NCBI GenBank assembly: GCA_036417435.1
Contig: CM070904.1
Location: 41,450,408-41,514,407, forward strand
DNA from: Inia geoffrensis
Taxonomy: Eukaryota > Chordata > Mammalia > Artiodactyla > Iniidae
DNA: 64,000 nt
Direction of reading: 5' to 3'
Shown here: in pieces, positions 57,726 to 64,000 of the stretch
How positions within the stretch are numbered: the stretch's first letter is position 1
Layout of the letters: each line of letters starts with the position of its first letter
Notes under the pieces: model-generated
Seen by the model: only the letters and a program-made list of their open reading frames with translations
What the model was told of the DNA's origin: nothing
Databases searched by the model: none
Made by a program: the position numbers and the translations under genes

Positions 57726-58669
57726 GTGTTATGGAGGAAACGGTTCCTGTGGAGGACAGGGAGTATAAATCTTTGCTGAACAGATAGCTATTAATACTGT
57801 AAGTTCCTGGGTAAATAATGAACAATGGCAAGGAATTCAGGAGGCAGCTGATACTCGGGAGCTAGGCAAATGGCAGCAATAGATGGCACTCCAGCCATCA
57901 GGCTAAAGTAGGGACCAAAGCATGTGTCCATGTAAAGAGAACCAGGAGAGCATAACAGGCAAGCACAGAGCTGTGGTTTAGGATAGGGTTCTCATCCTGA
58001 GAAAGAGTTAGTTTATCTCAAGGTAAATGTCAGAAATTTGGAATAGGGACCTAGGAAAAATCCTGCTATATGGTTAGTCACTAAGTAGGGGAGGAAAAGA
58101 GAAGAAGAATTGCATGTTGGAGAATCATGGAATCTGATGGGGAAAGGGGTTAAAAGACCTGGATCTGATCACCAAACAAAGATATTTGGAAGGAGGTTTT
58201 TTAGAAGCTCTGTGACTGGACCATTGGAACTAGGATATGGGCTCATTTCTAAGCTATTCACAAATGAGCATACTGGGGCTATTGATAATTCTCTGCCTTA
58301 GTTGGGATTCTCTGAGGAGCAAACGCAGGATGTGGCAGGAAAAGGGGCTCACCTGTGAAGTCAACTCTGAGATCTTGTAGAGGGCAGAGCTGACAACAGT
58401 ACCCAGGATATGCCTTAGCCAAACACAGCTAAGGAAGTTGAAATTTACTTCCATAAAGAGCATCACTCAAAATGAAAATCTGGGAATCACAATGTCCAGA
58501 AATAACAGCATGCCATTTCCTGCACAATTGAGAGCCTGCAAAGCACCTCAGGAAACCAAATGGCAAATCTTAGGACCAAGATTTCAGTGATTGACTGACC
58601 CATATTAGTTTCTCAAATATTCTGATTGGCAGCATGTATAGTGTCCAGCTGGGCATCAGCTTTAAAGTT
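57726..58669. other. intronic sequence, nothing recognised
   Basis: Single-copy-looking DNA with no exon features. Confidence 0.5.
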
Positions 58670-58865
58670 GAGTAAATCGAGTTTCAAATTGCAGCTCTTT
58701 AGACAAATGACTTACTCTATCTGAGTCTCAGCTCCTTCATCTCTAAAATGGAATTCATGCACATGTTAGAGGCTTTGTTTGGGGTTTGAGAATTAAATGC
58801 TGTGAAGTATATGTAGGCGTCTAGCACAGTACCTGACACAGCATTGGTGTTTATTGTGTGTCAAT
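58670..58865 (+). mobile_element. MIR SINE
   Basis: 'gtttcaaattgcagctct', 'aatgacttactctatctgagtctcagctccttcatctctaaaatgg' and 'ctagcacagtacctgacacag' are MIR landmarks in sense. Confidence 0.8.
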
Positions 58866-59079
58866 TTCCATCTCCACCTTCCTATGCACCAGCAGGAAAG
58901 AGTGTTATCAGAGACTCTCTAGGACCTTTTAAAGACTTTCCCATAGACTCAGTTCCTCTCATGGTCCCCTCTCACATTCTCATCCTTTTACCCCAAAGTC
59001 CATACATGAAAATCACAGTCTAAGTAATATTTTGAAAATGCAAATCCAAAGAGTTGTTTTCCTATTGACTTAAGAGTCA

Positions 59080-59270
59080 TTTATCCATTAAACAAATACT
59101 CATGTGCCAGTCATAGTACAATGTGTTGGACATGAAGCAGTGAGGGGGGGAGGGGGAAAAGACAATTTCCCTCTTCTCATGGCGCTTACAATCTAGTTGA
59201 GGGACAACACACAGTAAACAAATAGGTAATATTACATGTAGATGAGTTCATAAAACTAGAGGTGTTATTT
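59080..59270 (-). mobile_element. L2 LINE 3' end (antisense)
   Basis: 'catttatccattaaacaaatactcatgtgcc', 'ttctcatggcgcttacaatctagttgagg' and 'acagtaaacaaataggtaa' are reversed L2 3' landmarks. The next 500 bases (59271-59773) show nothing recognised. Confidence 0.75.
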
Positions 59271-59773
59271 GCATTCGTGATGTGAATAACTGGTTGCTGC
59301 CCTGTCCAGCGTGAGCTACCCTGGTTATCCCACAGCCAGAAGCACTGCAGTCTTGTCCTCATGGGCCTCTGCTAGGAGGTGTGACTCTCCTACGGCTATG
59401 AGAACAGCCGTAAAGGGTAGCATGGAAAAGTAGAGAAGGGATGAAGTCCTGTATCGTAAGCATGATCCACGAGGACCTGCAGGATCTCCCGCATGCCTGC
59501 CTCTCCATCCCCATCACCCTCCACTATCGTGTTGGATCTCTCTGCTGTGATACAGTATATTTGTCACGATCTTGAGCGTATGCTTCCTTCCACCTTGATT
59601 CCTTGCCTCCCGTGGAATATCTCACCATCACCCCCACTATCACCTTCTAATACTTTAATTATGTATGAATTGAATCAATTTTTAAAATAATTTTTATTTT
59701 GTCATCATGTCAATATAGATATATTACAATGAACATTTACAATGTTTCAAATGGCATTTTTAAAAAAAAAAAA

Positions 59774-59915
59774 TTTATTTATTTATTTATTTAGTCTGCA
59801 CCGGGTCTTAGTTGCGGCACACGGGATCTTTGTTGTGGCACGCATGCAAGTATCTAGTTCCCCAACTGGGGATTGCGAGTGTGGAGTCTTACCCACTGGA
59901 CCACCAGGGAAGTCT
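59774..59915 (-). mobile_element. short tRNA-derived cetartiodactyl SINE
   Basis: TTTA repeat tail, 'gtctgcaccgggtcttagttgcggcac', end 'tggaccaccagggaagtct': the reversed layout of the same SINE type as at 46957-47079, with a different body. Confidence 0.85.
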
Positions 59916-61039
59916 CTGAATCAATGTTAATATCTGTCTGTCTAAGGAATCAATGACCTTGTTTGGGTTCATCATGGGTGAATCCCTCTAGTTCCCATGA
60001 AGCACAGTACCTGGCACATGGGGGAAATCTCAGTTAACGTTTGTCACTGCCCAGGTGGTTCTGGACTGTAGGGGAAAGTCTGAAGGGGAAAAGCTTGCAG
60101 ACTGGATCGTAAGCCCAAAGGCAGCCAACCCCTGCCAGGGACTATGTTCCTCTCTCTCTTATTACACTCACAAGTCTTGAGTATCATTACTCAATAATGT
60201 GCTCAATGCAAGGAGACAGAAGATCTGTTTATCATTATTTTTGCCCCAGATATCCTAATTCTGCCACTGTACAAAGTCAGTGAAACGTAACAGATCTCCA
60301 TGTTATGCTAATACGCTACCTTTGAAACTAAGACCCCCAATTGTAAGTTTAGTATTATAAAATATGACTTTAATTTTTCAAGCAGTTCTGTTAGTGCTGT
60401 GGACTCATGAGACCTCGTTAGTCTACTTGAAAAACAAAAACAAACAAGGAAAAATACTTTCCAAATATGAATCCCACTATTAGAGATTTCTAGGCAATTA
60501 GAGTTTGAACTTAAACTCACCTTTTCTAATCCTTAGAATAATAAACAAAGACAAAGGATCGAAAATTTCTTAAGGAAAGTCATCGTGTGACCTAAGGCAC
60601 AGAGGACTAAGGAGGGGATGTTAACTACGTCGCAGAGAAATCGAATTGTGTAAAGCACTTGGAAGTCATTTGATAGTTTCCATTGGCACATAAATATAGC
60701 ACTAGTTATAAGTCACCTCTAGCTAGCTTCTAAGGGTCTGCTAGGATAAGTTCTTGAGAATCCTTTCTTGACCTTTAGATGCCTTGATCTCCTGAATTAA
60801 GATGTGATAATGCCTTTAAAAAATATTCCATAATCCTGATATTTGGCAAAACTTCCAGGAGTCTAAATGTATACGTATTCCATTTTTCCTTTATTTATTG
60901 AACCAGGATTTATAAAGTTTACAGCTATTATCCTTATCCTGACACCTACTGGTGCACTCTTTCATTGTCAAAAGTGGCAGTGAAGAAAATAAATTATATG
61001 GTCATCCTGCTATTTTGACTTCTAGAAGTCAGGGCTGTA
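59916..61039. other. intronic sequence, mostly single-copy
   Basis: A trace of an L2 or MIR 3' end lies near 59995-60050 ('agcacagtacctggcacatgg'). Otherwise nothing recognised. Confidence 0.5.
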
Positions 61040-61395
61040 GAGACGTTTACTCATATATTTCACAAATACTCACTGGAAGTTTCCCCAAAGCCAGGCATTC
61101 TCCCAGGAGCTGAGGATACACCATGTGTAGAAAGGATAAGATCCCAGGGAAACAATGTCCCCTGACTTTCATAAAACTAACATTCTAGTAGGAAACTAGA
61201 TGGTGATGACAAGACAGGGAGACGGCAAATAGACAAGTGAATATACACAAAAGTAACAGACACTGATGAGTGCTGTGTTGAAACAAAAAACAAGTTATGT
61301 GATGGAGAATAACAAGTGTCTTGCAGGGGAGTGAGGGATGTGGGAAGAGAGGCCACTGAGGAGGTGATATTTATGTCAGAATTGAATGACAAGGT
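61040..61395 (-). mobile_element. L2 LINE 3' part (antisense)
   Basis: 'gccaggcattctcccaggagctgaggatac', 'cataaaactaacattctagtagg', 'gaggccactgaggaggtgatattta' are reversed L2 landmarks in order. Confidence 0.8.
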
Positions 61396-61660
61396 GCCGT
61401 AGTTCTTGTAACTGGTGTTTTCTTTACTAGGCTTCTTAGGGTTCAATCTCACGGGCGTTTTTTGACTACCTGTTGCATTCAAGGCTCTATATCGGGACCT
61501 ACAAACAAAAATATAAAAAGGAATATTTTTAAATTATATTTGTGCCCAATCTTAATCTTTAAAAAATAAATTAAATGAACAGTACAAAGAATAGGACACA
61601 TAGCCCTTGAATTTTTAGGCAGCTACCGTCAGGACACTGCTGAGACAGCCTTTGTGGTTC

Positions 61661-61705
61661 TATTCTATTCTATTCTATTCTATTCTATTCTATTCTATTC
61701 TATTC
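61661..61705. repeat. (TATTC)9 pentanucleotide microsatellite
   Basis: Nine perfect TATTC units, preceded by a partial one. Confidence 0.97.
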
Positions 61706-62033
61706 ATCAGCCCTCAAACTATCAATACTTCCATATTCCAGCCTTCCAGCCCCAATCTTCCTATCTTCCAGCACCTCTCTTTTCTGATCACCAGCCCCCT
61801 GGCAGATAGTACTGTTTCCAAAATGAGACAACTCTGCATTTAAATCATGCCTTAATCCTCATGCAGCACAAGCTAAAAGTGACAAACAGCAAATAATCAA
61901 ATGCAGCAATATATGGCACAGATGAACTTGTTTCTTAAAAGAGACCAAACTCGCGCCGAAAAGGTTGGAAACTACCATTGAAAAACATCTGCGCCTTGTC
62001 TCTTCTAAAACGGTGTGCCCACAGCTGTCTTTT

Positions 62034-62351
62034 TAAATTTTTTTTCAATAATCACTTTATTTTATTTTATCTTTCCAATTCAGAATATGTTTATTTAGGG
62101 CCTTTCCATAGTCAGTTTATATTAATATAAGTTTGCCACCTTTTATTATTCTTTCTTTTTTAACATCTTTATTGGAGTATAATTGCTTTACAATGGTGTG
62201 TTAGCCTCCACTTTACAACAAAGTGAATCAGCTATACACACACACATATCCCCATATCTCTTCCCTCTTGCGTCTCCCTCCCACCCTCCCTATCCCACCC
62301 CTCTAGGTGGTCACAAAGCACCGAGCTGATCTCCCTGTGCTGTGCGGCCCG
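62034..62351 (-). mobile_element. short L1 with apparent 3' transduction (antisense)
   Basis: On the minus strand: a 5'-truncated L1 3' UTR (about 62347 to 62162, ending in the usual AATAAAGATGTTAAAA) is followed without a break by about 100 bases of non-L1 sequence holding AATAAA signals, and then by a second A-rich tail. A 12-bp duplication 'cagctgtctttt' brackets both parts together (62022-62033 and 62352-62363). Confidence 0.82.
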
Positions 62352-62363
62352 CAGCTGTCTTTT

Positions 62364-63589
62364 GTACTAGCCGCTTTCTTTTTTCCAAGTGGTGACGGCA
62401 ATGGGGCAGGGACCACAAGAGGAGACAGAGTTTATTTAGTCACGTGAAAGTGCGCAAGCAAGTTGCAGGGGAGTCCGACTTCAGCACCTGCGGCTCTCCA
62501 CTGACTTCTTTATCAAGAGCAAACTGCACACCGTTGTCTCTGTTTAGGAAATCACCGGGCTGTCGGGCAAATCCTGGCACATTCCCCCACAGCCACACTT
62601 CCCCATCAAACCCACAGAACTACATTGATCTGAGGGGAAACTTTGAAGGGAGTTCTTTTTTATTTCCAAGCGTCTGGGTTGTCTCTTTAATGTACACCTG
62701 ATGCTTGGCATATACTTTCTAATTGTGTGAAAGATTTCAAGGTTAGAACAGCTTGAATCCAATTTATTTCACGTTAAAGAGAGACTGATTCTAGACTTCC
62801 ACTAAGGGATCTTTTTAGATAGATTTCAAAGATCAAAGCATGTAATACAAGAGCTTAATATTTGGATTAGTCATGATCTTTGTTGAATTTTCATCAGTTC
62901 AGTGGAATGCAGAACTCCCTAAATTTAGCATATCATGAATTATTCATAATTATTATTTAAGGGAAACGTTCCAAGAAGGTTGTTAATCCCAGATTATGAT
63001 TTGTTCCTCTTTCATATTTTTTAATTCAGGGTGTATGAGTTTATAATATTTTTCTATACTATGTAATCCAGCCTGCCTCTTGTGTTTCACAGATGGCGTA
63101 TGATTTTTCTGTCCACTCTAGTCCATAATGAAAAAGATAATTTTGTATTAACTCCAGAGCACCACAAGTTTGTGCTTTCCAGCTTTCTTCTTTTTCTTTT
63201 TGTTTAAAGATTTTAAAAGGCAAGCCAGTAACCTTCAGTTTGTATCTGAACAAAACATGATCAGTGTCGTATCCTTGATCACACTGAGTCCAATAGTTGT
63301 AACAGCTCAAACTTACTGACTATATCAAGTAATTAGTTCCTGTGACACAGAACAAGCAGCTGAATTGCAGAATGGGAAAAAAGGAAGGCTGGAGAAGAAG
63401 ATCCAGTTTTAAAGCTGTGGCTTTTCCAATGGCCAGTTGTAAGCCTGAGCCAGCCTTTGCGCAATTCACTGCCACTATGTTTTAATCGGTAAAAGACGAA
63501 ATATTAGAATAATTACTTTTTAATATCTATTGGTCAAAGGCACAATTACTGGTACCAGGAGTATTTTAGGTCTTTACAAGAGTACTATG
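62364..63589. other. intronic sequence, nothing recognised
   Basis: Single-copy-looking DNA without exon features; ORFs up to 85 codons look random. Confidence 0.5.
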
Positions 63590-63735
63590 AAATTATAGGC
63601 ATCGCTTGACAGGTATGGTGACGGGCAATTACGTAACCTGCTCAAGGTCACACAGCTTGTCAGTTGTAGAGGAAAGATTTGAACCCAAGTTCAGGTGTCT
63701 TCTAAGCCCCATTTTCTCCACTGTGCCCCTTTACG
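63590..63735 (-). mobile_element. MIR SINE fragment (antisense)
   Basis: 'acgtaacctgctcaaggtcacacagcttgtcag', 'gatttgaacccaagttcaggtg' are reversed MIR landmarks. The last 265 bases of the window show nothing recognised. Confidence 0.8.
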
Positions 63736-64000
63736 TCTGACACGGTATATGTAAATGTTCATGTTATGTGCTTGGTCCTGGGTTGGGTGCCATGTCACTT
63801 TATACAAGTTCTCAGAATTTTTAGGTATATTTAAGTGTATTTAAGAGTAAGCAGAGGAAATGGCTCTCAGATTGGAACATAAAGGGCAGTGAGGGCTTGA
63901 ATTTTAAGCCTCCTAAATGTATACTTGTCTCATAATTAGCAGTGTTGCATATTATTATCTCTTCCATCTAATTGGAATATAGCTGCAGGGAGCCAGTCTC

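Larger units (their letters stand above)
56577..64000 (+). other. THSD7B: THSD7B intron, 5' part
   Basis: Begins with a good donor (gtatgt). I searched this stretch by eye for a phase-1 exon continuing the TSP1 domain and found none. Confidence 0.75.

Noticed and set aside
1..64000. A previously undescribed molecular system
   Set aside because: Everything with coding character is either THSD7B or retroelement remains. I found no gene cluster, phage, defence or biosynthetic locus.

Overview
This is mammalian nuclear DNA, almost certainly from a whale, dolphin or porpoise. At least seven full or near-full copies of the tRNA-derived SINE of the cetacean CHR type are present (head with 'cttccctggtggcgcagtgg', body ending 'gtgagaggcccgcgtac'), several of them young enough to keep perfect target-site duplications. 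L1 3' ends of cetartiodactyl type, MIR, L2, MaLR and hAT relics complete a typical mammalian intron landscape. A hippopotamus cannot be excluded from the sequence alone.

The only gene I can support is on the + strand: four consecutive coding exons of a large thrombospondin type-1 repeat protein, best matched to THSD7B (the paralogue of THSD7A). The exons lie at 3968-4118, 52676-52817, 54213-54328 and 56459-56576. Their splice phases match end to end, and together they encode about 175 continuous residues without a stop. The window starts inside the intron before the first of them and ends in the intron after the fourth. One intron of 48,557 bp, between exons 1 and 2 of the window, makes up three quarters of the sequence.

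That giant intron is largely a stack of retroelements. A near full-length antisense L1 lies at about 13.7-20.8 kb. A second, younger, near full-length antisense L1 lies at 23.8-30.3 kb; it sits inside an older L1 (22.9-23.8 and 30.3-31.7 kb) and is itself interrupted by two SINEs and a solo LTR. A degenerate 30-bp tandem array occupies its 5' UTR. At 36.5-38.0 kb is a cleanly bounded 'twin-primed' L1 with a 19-bp duplication. An L2 relic at 43.7-45.2 kb carries an internal L1 fragment and a perfect 77-bp tandem duplication. Downstream of the last exon, a short 5'-truncated L1 at about 62.0-62.35 kb appears to have carried along 3' flanking DNA (3' transduction).

I see no tRNA or rRNA gene, no CRISPR, no bacterial or viral operon, and no evidence for a new molecular system. 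The interest lies in the exon structure and in the retrotransposition histories. All family names come from reading the sequence and from memory of consensus elements. No database search was run, so element boundaries are approximate unless a target-site duplication is given.
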